Assembly (NCBI GenBank): GCA_045536305.1
Contig: JAZSNH010000075.1
Span: 1-56,234 of the forward strand
DNA: 56,234 nucleotides
DNA from: JAISGQ01 sp045536305
GTDB lineage: Bacteria > Bacillota > Clostridia > Oscillospirales > Acutalibacteraceae
Direction: 5' to 3'
Shown: positions 10,101 to 16,537 of the stretch, one piece after another
Numbering within the stretch: the first letter of the stretch is position 1
How the letters are laid out: the number at the start of each line of letters is the position of its first letter
Notes under the pieces: generated by a model
Seen by the model: only the letters and a program-made list of their open reading frames with translations
Database searches by the model: none
What the model was told of the DNA's origin: nothing
Program-made: the position numbers and the translations under genes

Positions 10101-10374
10101 TACTGATTGGTTTTGTTGTCGAAAGAACCTTTCCGCTGTTGCTTGAGCGCGTTGTGTACTTTCTTGACGTTGAAACGGAAGATGTCCCATATTTTTCTCT
10201 GCGATACTCGTCGAGATCAAAGCCTCCGTTGTTTACGCCTGTGCCTACGTTTCCGGCCGAGTTATTTCCTTTCTTTTTTCCTGAAGATGCTGTTGTATAG
10301 GTTCTTGAGGTAGCAACGGAGGACGTTCCGTATTTTTGTTTCCTGTATTCATCAAGGTCAAAATTTTTTGCCAT
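1141..10374 (-). CDS. Giant polyvalent virion protein (3077 aa) with zincin-like module
   Basis: This is one uninterrupted 9.2-kb frame preceded by AGAGAGGATTGTTTTT. Seen in order: a duplicated 24-residue N-terminal motif (residues 5-28 and 52-75); a Gly/Ala-rich hydrophobic region near 460-520; linkers of form R-x-S-L-K at about 1223, 1416 and 1661; a zinc-peptidase-like HEALH motif at 1554-1558 with EE at 1612-1613, fitting a HExxH...E gluzincin; a long charged coiled coil at about 1880-1990; and a C-terminal region resembling the large polyvalent-protein domains of phage proteins. Its place among tail genes suggests an internal virion protein ejected into the cell, as in other short-tailed phages. 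That role is inference; the size, linkers and HEALH motif are seen directly. Confidence 0.85.
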   Translation of the reverse strand: MAKNFDLDEYRKQKYGTSSVATSRTYTTASSGKKKGNNSAGNVGTGVNNGGFDLDEYRREKYGTSSVSTSRKYTTRSSNSGKVLSTTKPISKYDGDITPYWEKIMNGGRAAESYLNWITGNGDEEKSAEKTFTVPEDENAWRMNHAAISDKSDGSRSSESDLREIPETAEDNIERVLTLPGAEQNWRKGTHGAIGESLSTRPKWTNNYKWVDSYKAVTEGKQELEEMLDFYQTHKNDYAAEKIEPVIQELEDMSAIYEKYIEAYSPFLTNYEMENGVYLSKADEANISDADKEKLWERTNYLKYSDMMKNEDFVELSAPMDNRAPEVAVGNTDLNNYVGVQNSPYMTDDEKAVYYYLMNTRGETAADKYLYDIDRYINERKAQEYVSGEVNFMDWVKSNLPEMINQPIFSWISQKINNPDAPIDENAGFQTLLTNSLARQKITNNIDSSVGKFMYGLDRSMLDSIGGQVLSYFFGKGVGGTALGLGAGANEFYASKSAGKSDAEAFESAGVSAASEALFEELSIGKLLKDAPNVKSWKSFLSNVFTQAGVNASEEVITEMATNAHDYFRKFDNSNYNIAVRNYKRQGYTQEEAEKKAINDYWTQTLEAGLAGAISGGAMTAGKGAVTLSVNNSSFNDVYDYAYSTNNPELSDIWEKSPDSLSASEKEAVYKVASEDVQQKLGQATSQEELDQLRDDALLSVGSNPYLNSIINEMYDGRSKILAKTSNNDNSDIYLFDYEKENPSGSTTAKPTNASGSIQNSAAQSIASKILNTGSASNREIRTLLSDASAKAEFEQATGIELNGTVAENRKAVKTALSSLPAVQSEIEESQPIQIPTSTQTQNTDRRTIAGANIPVVSAKLAQTGIEVEIVGFDTVDKGHVTVKLSDGVAVPFSSLSLPENGAAAILYNYAAKTMPDAKTANNLIGLYKGGNVNTYIRGWNNYYSAGVFASEGQSFSDAKKHYGAYYGLIGEDAARAAYEAGRADVEGQGEMSLAADVKRTEGTYTDKSGHADDEMQDIDRAIAKKIGLDVETVDTLDNANAQFNVELAKLVFANDADNPYAARMHELAEVAYARNNGEMLKVRDAIIDWFCKNQGYNSTRELIEATQTRYKCSFQNAKNEVVNDAISGLFSTEEGVNNFLSWLSEDSGMTQTEQKTIIQKLADLFKGFVEYLKNVISSGHLNKAAQTAMQMQADEAARIRKMFLEVLEGSSEHTETSTSAIRNSLKGDSIDRYTQREYNNYGWVAVNNVLTGKELRKLYSQFSDAVKNKYKYPISVDGDFIIAVGDKYDTDDKLVYISGTISNPQIEKVIEIIGLEGSYISDIIQGVIDYEQIGNRNSYEIIEAYSRQKIFSVHMLRDYQSYREYRQSQLQRGISTENYQDNREKQIAEGRNSENKDNYGAGLDKSAFSFDENKRFSLKDTESIDNQRSLGYDLYGMEGDKLGRKQQQKRRETTAEFIRRAEKDSLRIVKSPSGLLTAAFRNPRRLHQRVESETKQELTRLGINGFIYDGNSPLLIHKGNQTMSCVGSSVAIDNEMVAIGIADDANTREYIGHEALHYWSKFDDVIAYINYIKENLILDKDFSKLYEHINNHYFNGDFDMSNIKEKSLFFEEVAAYISGDIHANKDITGLFNNPDEVIEMWDKIVSARSTDGKGIPNSIRHSLKDTDIDPAEYKSVLKQNEHYREVIENLRSQFRTTKGVKFNPKSLGKVVNKVLRDYNSSYDSAKLTEELHTAYKYIADGGDVFFEDFMDMLRDIAANVVDNPKQAKAERSEYSKAVLSYVRGMKLSLTSTQRQWVEQQYDGYNSYRRQNFGSINLTKDGVPLDAAWISLSEEFPGLFPADTAEADMPFVLADTLQMMKEDYVVDGREELSRYDTIEMLAAELYESYYDVSQVHTLADKHQREITLLRSKHHEKMQKLKTDLREKYENELKELKAANAQRVKDTREKANERTERLIAQVKANQRESVAKQKERQSNIQHRRNIKRNAAMLMDWLNKPNRKKGYIPDALSRPLAQFLAKINSDSTLTTKEARRWQESMKDTVKTLRRLQQSNYDESMVADVYINIPQGLLDRMEDFADSADNRPNIEQMNGTELAELDSLLKLLRGTISNINRMHIEGKTVERSEFCDEGIADLKKRKVKKTASNKVLRAVQNTAVWDFSNAITFSDRLGKTGKIINDALDGYGRVGYKIREAQEALKNALGNIKINDLTGSKAKTHMFTTEEGSSIALTTGQIMDLYLLSKREQAVSHIFGAGIIADTQALEKAKNKLRKKDGSIPRKQLEELLRKHSPTRITPTDLANIINVLTDEQRAVADKLQQYVAKDVAAWGNETSRQMYTVSLFTEPNYWTIQSSNDFLRTNDSNTIGSLYRIQNMGFTKPTVKYANNAIIVGDVFDVFSQHVGDMALYSELAIPLSNMMSVFNYKQSPDVSMKSVMGEVLGNQSRKYFTNLVESIQGLSPEGYGTGWMNTLIRNSKTAKVGFSLRTAMLQFTAYPRAMMVIDPKYLIHAPKTHGIEKARRYSAMANWKSLGFFTTDVAPSIKEVILNDKSIGDRVKEWSMKLAEKGDELTWGALWNACEAEARDHIKKGKLNYELDSEEFYRHVGKRMDEVINRTQVIDTVFHRAESLRSKDLLVKTATSFKSEDLMTYNMFVQALESGDKGKMFRALGAFALTKGAAIVIGALASALRDDDDDESAMEKYLQALQKEVWSENKNGALGVIGNILNLTPIGGLPYISDIAEICAGYDIERMDTEAVSDIATGIETLIKRFNGSLSSTKTGYGEIQDYAAAASTVSGIPIGNIIREGVTFWNAVADDNVKKKLSNSERYSRMVNAMVKSNMNEYNRHYDVLRTRLTSTDPEAAISSGLSKEIINRYESGAFTEQQTVNYLTKYAGLSDTKANEKVLHSMTGGSDYGLLDAAVATGNSSKIQAEINRVVKAGIEEDAARNRVKSKIKESYLSNSGISDANIANLLTKYGGCENSETSYAQMIRWKYSSSSDYAGLNSAMDGSSTRTMHTAIAELKRAGYSEERIFTYFRNEYKKEYKNASAAERQRMRALFEASGVFWNLDSELSKWARS
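5877..6047 (-). CDS. Second embedded out-of-frame small ORF (TTG start)
   Basis: This 56-codon frame uses the same shifted phase as the other embedded ORF and begins with TTG at 6047, 8 bases after GGAGGG. The product is hydrophilic and helical (SLSEERKKILSELL, then PLGIHVDYINEW). The giant frame over the same bases is Arg/Thr-rich. The ORF lies just after the second R-x-S-L-K linker, at the start of the zincin module. An ATG at 6077 in the same frame has no useful ribosome binding site. No family was recognised. It may be a relict or a true overlapping gene. Confidence 0.35.
   Translation of the reverse strand: MAENSNKNEEKQQQSLSEERKKILSELLKAPLDYSPQPLGIHVDYINEWNRKRNKS
6162..6383 (-). CDS. 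Embedded out-of-frame small ORF, possible antitoxin/immunity protein
   Basis: A 73-codon frame lies inside the giant gene on the same strand, shifted by one base. AAGGAG sits 9 bases before its ATG, a near-ideal ribosome binding site. The product is charged and helical, with segments such as MKLLKLIHDKKYSPSICCEI and EELAPRIIKIIEKSKSQKD, and looks more like a natural protein than the giant frame over the same stretch, which is rich in R, Q, Y and S. Its stop lies 33 bases before the second R-x-S-L-K linker, so it fits wholly within one module. An immunity or antitoxin function is speculation. It could be a chance open frame, although the ribosome binding site argues against that. Confidence 0.45.
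   Translation of the reverse strand: MSKSETEIRMKLLKLIHDKKYSPSICCEIISRIVNTDKVNYNEELAPRIIKIIEKSKSQKDAIQKIRTITEQA
10150..10362 (-). repeat. Duplicated 24-residue motif at N-terminus of giant protein
   Basis: Two in-frame copies, encoded at 10291-10362 and 10150-10221, each start FDLDEYR, continue with KYGTSSV, and end TSRxYTT. They match at 20 of 24 residues and are separated by a Gly/Ser/Asn/Lys-rich linker. A duplicated short motif at the extreme N-terminus suggests a binding or targeting tag, for example for virion loading. That function is inferred. Confidence 0.8.
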
Positions 10375-10397
10375 AAAAACAATCCTCTCTTAATTCC

Positions 10398-11606
10398 TTA
10401 TACTCCTGCTTGACGGGCAATTTTATCTGCTTCATCTGCAGTTATTCTGCCCTGTGATACCGCCTGATTAAGGAGGTTTTTGGCAACCTGTCTTCCACCG
10501 TATGTGAGTGTCTGATTGAATCCTGTCAGAACCTTGGAATAATCGGCGCTCTGTGCAGGTGCTGCAGATGATGGCGAAGATCCGCTCGAGGACGATTTAC
10601 CTGAACCGGAAGAATAACTGCGCGAGCCACCGCCTCCGCTGCTTCCGCCCCCGCCGCTCTTTGAAGCCTGCGCCTTCTGCCAGTTGAACTGAGCAAGTGC
10701 AAGATCATAATCTTTCTGATCCATATACGCACTGTTTTCTGCGGCCGCTGCCTGCTGCCAGTAATTCAGCATGTCTGTATATGCGCCGTAATCAAAATTA
10801 CGCTCATTATTATATATCTCCTGTGCGCGGTCGAAATCATTTTTCCAATCCGATACGTTATCTCTGTGGCGTCCATAGTCCTGATTATATAGAGTGTTGG
10901 CCATATTGTACTGGTTGTACATTTCGGCACCTTCCTGGTCATAGCGGTCTGCGGCCATCTGATACAGCTCAGGGACGACATCGTTGAGCTGCTGAAGATA
11001 ACTGTTATAGGCCTGCTGTCCTGCATTCTGAGCATAGCTGTTATTATATCCGCCTGTGAGTGCCGCGCCCTGTGCAATAGTGTCCTGCATGGCAATTTGT
11101 CCGAGCGCTACATATCTGTCCTTATACTGATTATACAGAGCATCGCCGTTTAAATCATAAGAGAATTTCTCTCTGTTCATTATCCGATCATAGATATCGT
11201 TAAGCTGCTTCTCGTATACACTCTGGAAAGCTCCGGGCTTTGCCGCCTGCACGTTCTGCAGATTATTATATGCATCTGTAACGGGTTGCGACTGCTGATA
11301 GCCCTGCTGATACTTCCCAAGATTAAGCTTTGTGTTATCAGATAGCCCGGCAAGACCTGTGTACTGAAGATTTGGAATAGGTTTTCCGGCGTTGCCGGCT
11401 GATGCGGCACCTGTAACCTTGGAATCTGAACCTGAAGCGGCCGACGAGGACGGTGTTGCCCCCGGCAGAGTAAGAGTCTGTCCGATCTGTATCTTGTTAA
11501 CGTTCGCTATATTATTTGCTTTTGCGATTTCAGATATTGTTGTTCCATATTTCTTTGCAATTGTGGAAAGTGTATCTCCGCTTTTAACTTTATATGTACT
11601 TCCCAT
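10398..11606 (-). CDS. LysM-domain virion protein
   Basis: The product has 402 residues. Residues 5-49 form a LysM domain (YKVKSGDTLSTIAKKYGTT ... NIANVNKIQIGQTLTLP), which binds peptidoglycan. The middle is rich in Gln, Asn, Tyr and Ala, and a flexible Gly/Ser linker at roughly 315-350 precedes a short helical C-terminus. The ATG follows AAGGGGGAATATAGCC. Its place directly before the giant virion protein suggests a structural protein that contacts the cell wall during infection. It has no catalytic domain of its own, so it is not an endolysin. Confidence 0.8.
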   Translation of the reverse strand: MGSTYKVKSGDTLSTIAKKYGTTISEIAKANNIANVNKIQIGQTLTLPGATPSSSAASGSDSKVTGAASAGNAGKPIPNLQYTGLAGLSDNTKLNLGKYQQGYQQSQPVTDAYNNLQNVQAAKPGAFQSVYEKQLNDIYDRIMNREKFSYDLNGDALYNQYKDRYVALGQIAMQDTIAQGAALTGGYNNSYAQNAGQQAYNSYLQQLNDVVPELYQMAADRYDQEGAEMYNQYNMANTLYNQDYGRHRDNVSDWKNDFDRAQEIYNNERNFDYGAYTDMLNYWQQAAAAENSAYMDQKDYDLALAQFNWQKAQASKSGGGGSSGGGGSRSYSSGSGKSSSSGSSPSSAAPAQSADYSKVLTGFNQTLTYGGRQVAKNLLNQAVSQGRITADEADKIARQAGV

Positions 11607-11620
11607 GGCTATATTCCCCC

Positions 11621-13189
11621 TTAGAGTTTATTATAAAATTCAGCTGCGGCGTCTGCGATGTCTGCAATGCTCGTTGCAGTGGACAGACTTGACAGGAACG
11701 CAGAAAGAGCGTCACTGTTTAGGACGATATCTCCGAATTTAAAATTCTTCCATGGAATTTTAAAAGTATCAGGGTCCTCTGCATATCCGCCTAATGCAGC
11801 ACCGTTTCCGTCGTCTCTTATGTTAAAGTCAACTGCAGCAGATGATATCTCTGTTACATAGGTTGCTTTCCCTCCCAGCGCATCCATAAGGATGATTCTT
11901 ACCTCGTAGGAAAGACTTTCATCTATGTTTCCGTATATAGCTGCTGTGCTGCTTGTCAGATATGTGGGATTACTCCATGTCCCTTCTATCTTGCGATATT
12001 GCGTGTATAGGGAGTAAGTGTTTCTTCCATTGCATGGGGCTATACCTGCAGTCGCTTTTGCATAAAGAAAATTGCCTTCATCATCTTCGTCGCCGTCATT
12101 GTTGCAGCGAAAAGTGCTGATGCCGGACAATACCGGTTTTGTGTACGCACAAACGTTTATGGATTTTGATGCCGACACATATCGTCCTCTGGTGTCATAG
12201 ATCCGAAGCTCCACGGTTACTTCACCGCTGGTCTTTATTACATCACTCACTATTGTCGTGCCCGAGCTTGATGTTTCAATTCCGTCGACTAAGATTGTGC
12301 GGCAGGAAACGGCGGCGCCGAGAAGTGCACTGACGTCTTCTTTTGAACTGTCGAATACAACCTTTATTTTTGAATAGCCTGCGACATAAATATCCCAGTC
12401 GGAAATATTGGCAGGCGCCGCTGATTGATTGGGAGAAAGCGATGCCCAGCCATCTGCAATTTTTATTACTGCGGAGGAAGGCACGGTAACAGTAAAATTC
12501 GCCGTTGCTGTATCTCCGATTTTTTGGCCCGAACAATCGGCATTTGCGTATGTTTCTACAGATACGGTTGCCTTTGCGCTGGTTGAATTTATAATGTTGT
12601 TTGCCCAGTGACTTGGGATAGTATACTTTGCTGATGTTCCAACACCTTCGACGCTGTAGCTTTTATTTCCGAGCGACCATGTAACTTTATGATAAAAAAC
12701 CGATGCTTTTCGTGAAATTGTTACGGAACATGCGGTTTTTCCGTTTGCTGTCACCGATGAAGTTACCGAGGCTATTGACGATGCCCGGGGAATATCTGTC
12801 AGGTCAAATGTGGACGATGCGTTGATATTGTCATAATGCTTTCCTGTGCTGCTTCGTGTGAAGTTGATGTTATAGACAGCAGATATGGCACATTTCTTTT
12901 TACCATCATCGCCATGAGAAATATTGATTGTTTTAGAGAATATGACTGTTGATGTGTTACCGCTGTTTCTGATTGCAGGTGCTGTGAAATCATATTTTTC
13001 TCCATCGACAGTTACCGAGCCTGTTCGTGCTCCTACATTAAGGCTCCAGCTTGAGCCTTGTACAAGTGAAACTGTAACTTTCAGTGAAGTATCGTTATCT
13101 GCAATGCTCTGTTCCTCTTCGAGCCATTCTACAAGAAGCTTGTATGCGCTCGAACTGATTATATATCCGGAAAAATTACCGCTTGCCAT
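11621..13189 (-). CDS. DUF859-like phage minor structural protein
   Basis: The product has 522 residues and is almost entirely beta-rich, with many Thr and Ser residues. The N-terminus (MASGNFSGYIISSSAYKLLV) followed by a VGARTGSVTVDG-like strand pattern and several Ig-like repeats resembles DUF859 proteins of streptococcal and other Firmicutes phages. The C-terminus (GNGAALGGYAEDPDTFKI) matches the conserved end of that family, where it often joins fibre parts. It probably forms part of the tail spike or fibre. The family call is from recognised pattern; the receptor role is inferred. Confidence 0.75.
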   Translation of the reverse strand: MASGNFSGYIISSSAYKLLVEWLEEEQSIADNDTSLKVTVSLVQGSSWSLNVGARTGSVTVDGEKYDFTAPAIRNSGNTSTVIFSKTINISHGDDGKKKCAISAVYNINFTRSSTGKHYDNINASSTFDLTDIPRASSIASVTSSVTANGKTACSVTISRKASVFYHKVTWSLGNKSYSVEGVGTSAKYTIPSHWANNIINSTSAKATVSVETYANADCSGQKIGDTATANFTVTVPSSAVIKIADGWASLSPNQSAAPANISDWDIYVAGYSKIKVVFDSSKEDVSALLGAAVSCRTILVDGIETSSSGTTIVSDVIKTSGEVTVELRIYDTRGRYVSASKSINVCAYTKPVLSGISTFRCNNDGDEDDEGNFLYAKATAGIAPCNGRNTYSLYTQYRKIEGTWSNPTYLTSSTAAIYGNIDESLSYEVRIILMDALGGKATYVTEISSAAVDFNIRDDGNGAALGGYAEDPDTFKIPWKNFKFGDIVLNSDALSAFLSSLSTATSIADIADAAAEFYNKL

Positions 13190-13210
13190 GGTCGTATTCT
13201 CCTGTGTTCT

Positions 13211-13933
13211 TTATGTTGACCGTCTTGTGTTCTTTATGGTGAATCCTTTTCTATCCCTGATTGCCCATTTACCAAGCCACAGACGCTGTATTCTTGCATC
13301 TGTAATGTATAAGGTCGAGTTGCTGACATAGGCAATCTCAACGCCGTTATTCCAGAAAGAAAGCTTGTCGGCAGTAAATGTAGCTGTATGAGATTGAGGA
13401 TTGTTTACATCGGTGCCTATTGCAACGCCATAGACGGGTTCCTCTTCCTCGTTATGATAAAGCAGACCCGTTTTTATATAGTTCTGTGTTGTTGTTCGAT
13501 ATGTATCAAAGTCTGCCATGTCGCTTTGAAGTGCATCGAGTATCGAGTTGTATCCGTATTCCTGCAAAACGCCTAATGCTGTTGCGGTAATGCGGCTTGA
13601 TGCACTCTCTTTATATTCCCCGAAATCGTTTGAAATAGCTTCGTACTTTTCTGCGAGGTTGACCTCAATGACATCCATTTCATGGCGGACTGTTTCTGCC
13701 GTTTTTATTATAAGCGCCTGCAATGAGCCTGCTTGCTCTGAAAGCGCCTTTTCTGATGTTGTCGCTGCATTGATTGTTTTTGCCGTTTCTGTATTAAAAT
13801 TTTCAGCAGTCAGATTATTAAGTGCTACATTCAGATAATTACTCATCTGGAACAGATAAGTGTATACGACTGCAATTTTCTTGTCAGAATCTTGTAGCTG
13901 AGTCATAGATGGAGGAGGCGACAGTCTAAACAT
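13211..13933 (-). CDS. Phage minor tail / fibre-like protein
   Basis: The product has 240 residues. ATG 13933 was chosen because AGGAGGTGAC lies just upstream; an in-frame GTG at 13945 abuts that site too closely. A long helical stretch (about 40-140) is followed by a beta region with FTADKLSFWNNGVEIAY and LYITDARI. That ending is typical of Firmicutes phage minor structural proteins that carry fibre stalks. The first codons overlap the end of the upstream gene by 8 bases. It probably forms a trimeric stalk in the tail; this is inference. Confidence 0.7.
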   Translation of the reverse strand: MFRLSPPPSMTQLQDSDKKIAVVYTYLFQMSNYLNVALNNLTAENFNTETAKTINAATTSEKALSEQAGSLQALIIKTAETVRHEMDVIEVNLAEKYEAISNDFGEYKESASSRITATALGVLQEYGYNSILDALQSDMADFDTYRTTTQNYIKTGLLYHNEEEEPVYGVAIGTDVNNPQSHTATFTADKLSFWNNGVEIAYVSNSTLYITDARIQRLWLGKWAIRDRKGFTIKNTRRST

Positions 13934-15722
13934 TATGACCGTCACCTCCTATTTCAAGAATTTTAGCAATGCTGTAAATTTTTGCGTCTCCTTTTCCGGA
14001 AAGCTTAACCCTCATATGGTCACATCGGCGAGGTGATATCGGGAGCATATATGTCCGTGTTGCTGAGTTTCCGACAATTCGTCCGCGATGTTCCCATCTG
14101 GCAGATGAATCATACTCGATATAAACGTCCATAATAGCACCCTCATCAAGCTTACATCTGATATTGAATCGTGATATGTATTTGCTGTTAGGGTATTCGT
14201 ATCCTATAATACCTGTTTCTGCCGACCACTCAACAGGTCCCTCAAGTGTGCCTGCAGTTCCTCTTAGTGCGTACAACTTATCATCCGAGCCGATAGCATA
14301 TAACTCATCGTCATTCTTTGCATAGAATCTGACGTGCAAGTTATCCTCGGCATGCCACAGACCCTTGCTGCTGTCGTATACAAACTGTGTCCATGTTCCC
14401 GTATCATCGACGGCGGTGCTCATGGAAATATAGTATTTTTTGCCGTATGCTCCGCCGACTGCCTGATAATAAAATGTGTCTCCGAGGGCAGAAGACACTG
14501 CGTTCGGCATTGCGCCATCGTACGCATAGACTGCTGTGCGTCCTTTGTAATATAAAACGTTGTCCGCTATCGCAAGGCTGAGAGCAGAGCCTTTCTGTAC
14601 GCCATCTAAGGGAATGGCTTCTATCTGGTGCGCTCCGGTTGATGATATATATACCTTGTGGAGGTAGTCTTCTTTGAAAAAAAGAGGATATCCCTGATAT
14701 GTAATAGCTCCTGTGAAAACGCCGTCTGTTCCGAGAGAGGCCACATACGAATCGTTCGCTGCGCCGAGAAATACGTTCCAGTTTTTGAAATCACCGAGCT
14801 TGCACGCGTAAATTTCATTAAGGGAGTTGCCGCCTACCATTCCGAATTTACAGCCCCATAATCTGTTGTTGGATTCTACCACATAATCCATATCAGGAAC
14901 CTGTCTTTTTATCGTGACAGAGCCTTCGCTCTGGGTATAAATGCTGTCTATTATCCCTATAATGACGATGTAGTCATCGGCGGCACTGTATATGACAGCA
15001 GTTTGATTCAGTGCGGAAATCTGAGTTCCCATATCACCTGATGCACTACATCCGGAAATAGTAACGCCATCACCTTTTTCGAAGTTCTTTCCGATATTGG
15101 GATATCCGATTTTTACATATACGGTGGGTATCTGCACCCACATGGCTGAAGTTTCTGAAAATCTTTTAAGTGCGTGAGTCGAACCGCTCGTGTCTATCCA
15201 TGTAGCACCGTCTGCAGGATCGGCAGGCGCAGCTGATGAAATAACGGTGTTGGTAAGGTCATATTCGGTTCCGTCAACATCACACAGCTCATAAGTGATG
15301 TCGGTATCCTCTATTGTGCTGAATGTCTGCTCAAGAGAGCCGTAATCATTCGCATCTGCGGTGTTATAATATTTCTTGTCCGGAAATACAACGAGGTATG
15401 CGCCCATGGATACTATCTGTTTCGGGAGCATTTCTGCATCGGTTGAAAATACAAGATCCGGAACAGGGTATCCGTTATAATACAGTGTGGAACCGTCTAT
15501 ATATGCGAGTGCATTTTTAGCTGTAAGGGCGGTCGGGTTGCCCAGTGCTGCAACTTCTCCGCGTTTATTCCTTGTAGAAAGAAGAGGGAAGAAGTCAGAT
15601 GTCAGATTTTCTTCATCAAACATCTCTCCGTCCGCAATTTTCATTCTATGGTTGTACCCGTAAAATGTATCTGTTACGATACGGCTTGTTTTTCCTGCGT
15701 TCAATGTTGGAAAGAATGACAT
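13926..15722 (-). CDS. Tail nozzle / stabilisation-like beta-propeller protein
   Basis: The product has 598 residues and is strand-rich, with repeated Tyr/Gly motifs (LAYIDGSTLYYNGYPV, YLVVFPDKKYY, LYALRGTAGTL) and a C-terminal jelly-roll-like part. Size, position after the adaptor gene and the propeller-like repeats fit the tail nozzle or stabilisation proteins of short-tailed phages (P22 gp10 or T7 gp12 type). Its ATG lies 1 base after the upstream stop, with AAGGTG before it. The propeller assignment is inference from pattern only. Confidence 0.6.
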   Translation of the reverse strand: MSFFPTLNAGKTSRIVTDTFYGYNHRMKIADGEMFDEENLTSDFFPLLSTRNKRGEVAALGNPTALTAKNALAYIDGSTLYYNGYPVPDLVFSTDAEMLPKQIVSMGAYLVVFPDKKYYNTADANDYGSLEQTFSTIEDTDITYELCDVDGTEYDLTNTVISSAAPADPADGATWIDTSGSTHALKRFSETSAMWVQIPTVYVKIGYPNIGKNFEKGDGVTISGCSASGDMGTQISALNQTAVIYSAADDYIVIIGIIDSIYTQSEGSVTIKRQVPDMDYVVESNNRLWGCKFGMVGGNSLNEIYACKLGDFKNWNVFLGAANDSYVASLGTDGVFTGAITYQGYPLFFKEDYLHKVYISSTGAHQIEAIPLDGVQKGSALSLAIADNVLYYKGRTAVYAYDGAMPNAVSSALGDTFYYQAVGGAYGKKYYISMSTAVDDTGTWTQFVYDSSKGLWHAEDNLHVRFYAKNDDELYAIGSDDKLYALRGTAGTLEGPVEWSAETGIIGYEYPNSKYISRFNIRCKLDEGAIMDVYIEYDSSARWEHRGRIVGNSATRTYMLPISPRRCDHMRVKLSGKGDAKIYSIAKILEIGGDGHNV

Positions 15723-15723
15723 A

Positions 15724-16095
15724 TTACCACACCTTAAAAAACTTTGTTTTTCTCTTCGGGGCTGCAGTACGGTTTGCGAAGTCCTGATAAGTCAGATATG
15801 CGCTGTTAAAAAGAGAAATATGATTGTTGTACTTGTTGATTTCCTGATTTGCAAGATCTATCTGTGCCATCAGATACCACTGATACAGCTGAGAGTAGGG
15901 CTCGGGAACAAGAAGCACTGTGTTTTGGTTTGTGCCTTCTGAGTATCCGGTGAAAGAAGCTTCTATTTCGTGGGTCTGCACGACTTCACGGTAAACCTGA
16001 CCATCAACCTCGTTAAGCCACGCAATTTTCTGAGCATCATCATACTCGTTTGGCATAAGTGAGTTTACTGCACTTATAACATCACAAATCTTCAT
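15724..16095 (-). CDS. Head-tail adaptor-like protein
   Basis: The product has 123 residues, mostly alpha-helical, starting MKICDVISAVNSLMPNEYDD and ending in a basic tail. The central part (YLMAQIDLANQEINKYNNH followed by LTYQDFANR) is characteristic of small helical phage proteins between capsid and nozzle genes. In short-tailed phages this position holds the adaptor that bridges portal and nozzle (P22 gp4 or T7 gp11 type). The function is inferred from size, fold pattern and position. Confidence 0.6.
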   Translation of the reverse strand: MKICDVISAVNSLMPNEYDDAQKIAWLNEVDGQVYREVVQTHEIEASFTGYSEGTNQNTVLLVPEPYSQLYQWYLMAQIDLANQEINKYNNHISLFNSAYLTYQDFANRTAAPKRKTKFFKVW

Positions 16096-16110
16096 GCCGA
16101 GCCCTCCTCT

Positions 16111-16473
16111 TTATCCGTTGTTTTTATCGTAAAGCTGATCGCGATAATTATCTGCAAGGCGTGCTGCCTTCATGGAGTTATCATATGCGTCCTTAACGAA
16201 GTACGGAACCGTTACAGTTTCGCCCCTGCGAATCTTCCAGTTCTTTCCGTTTACGCCGATGATAACAAAATTCTCTTCGCCGGGAGCACCGCGAGGAATT
16301 GTGAGCTGCTTTGTAGGTACCACATTAGCAGGTTTCTTTACTGCATTGCTCGGCTTGACTTCTGCCTGAGCAATGTCAGGGGTTGCCGCTGTGCCGGTGT
16401 TATCGCTCTGAGAAATAACGGGATTTTCGGTGCTGGTGTTATCAGCCTGAGAAACAGTAGTTCTTGTTGCCAT
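16111..16473 (-). CDS. Small capsid-associated protein of unknown function
   Basis: The product has 120 residues. The first half is disordered and rich in Thr, Asn, Ala and Gln with repeated SQADNTST/SQSDNTGT motifs. The second half is a compact domain (FVIIGVNGKNWKIRRGETVTV) ending in a short helix. AGGAGGAATCTCTC precedes the ATG. It lies just after the capsid gene and its hairpin, the usual place for a head decoration or completion protein. I do not recognise the family with certainty. Confidence 0.6.
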   Translation of the reverse strand: MATRTTVSQADNTSTENPVISQSDNTGTAATPDIAQAEVKPSNAVKKPANVVPTKQLTIPRGAPGEENFVIIGVNGKNWKIRRGETVTVPYFVKDAYDNSMKAARLADNYRDQLYDKNNG

Positions 16474-16499
16474 GAGAGATTCCTCCTATAAATGAAATT

Positions 16500-16527
16500 A
16501 CGGAGCGTAAGGCAACTTACGCTCCGT
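16500..16527 (-). terminator. 12-bp perfect hairpin after the capsid gene
   Basis: A perfect 12-bp stem (ACGGAGCGTAAG and its complement) with a 4-base loop begins 10 bases after the capsid stop. On the minus strand the downstream bases are not a strong U tract, while a T-rich run follows it on the plus strand. It may act as a partial terminator or as a 3' stabiliser that keeps capsid mRNA abundant. It could also stop antisense transcription. Confidence 0.65.
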
Positions 16528-16537
16528 TTGTTTTTAA

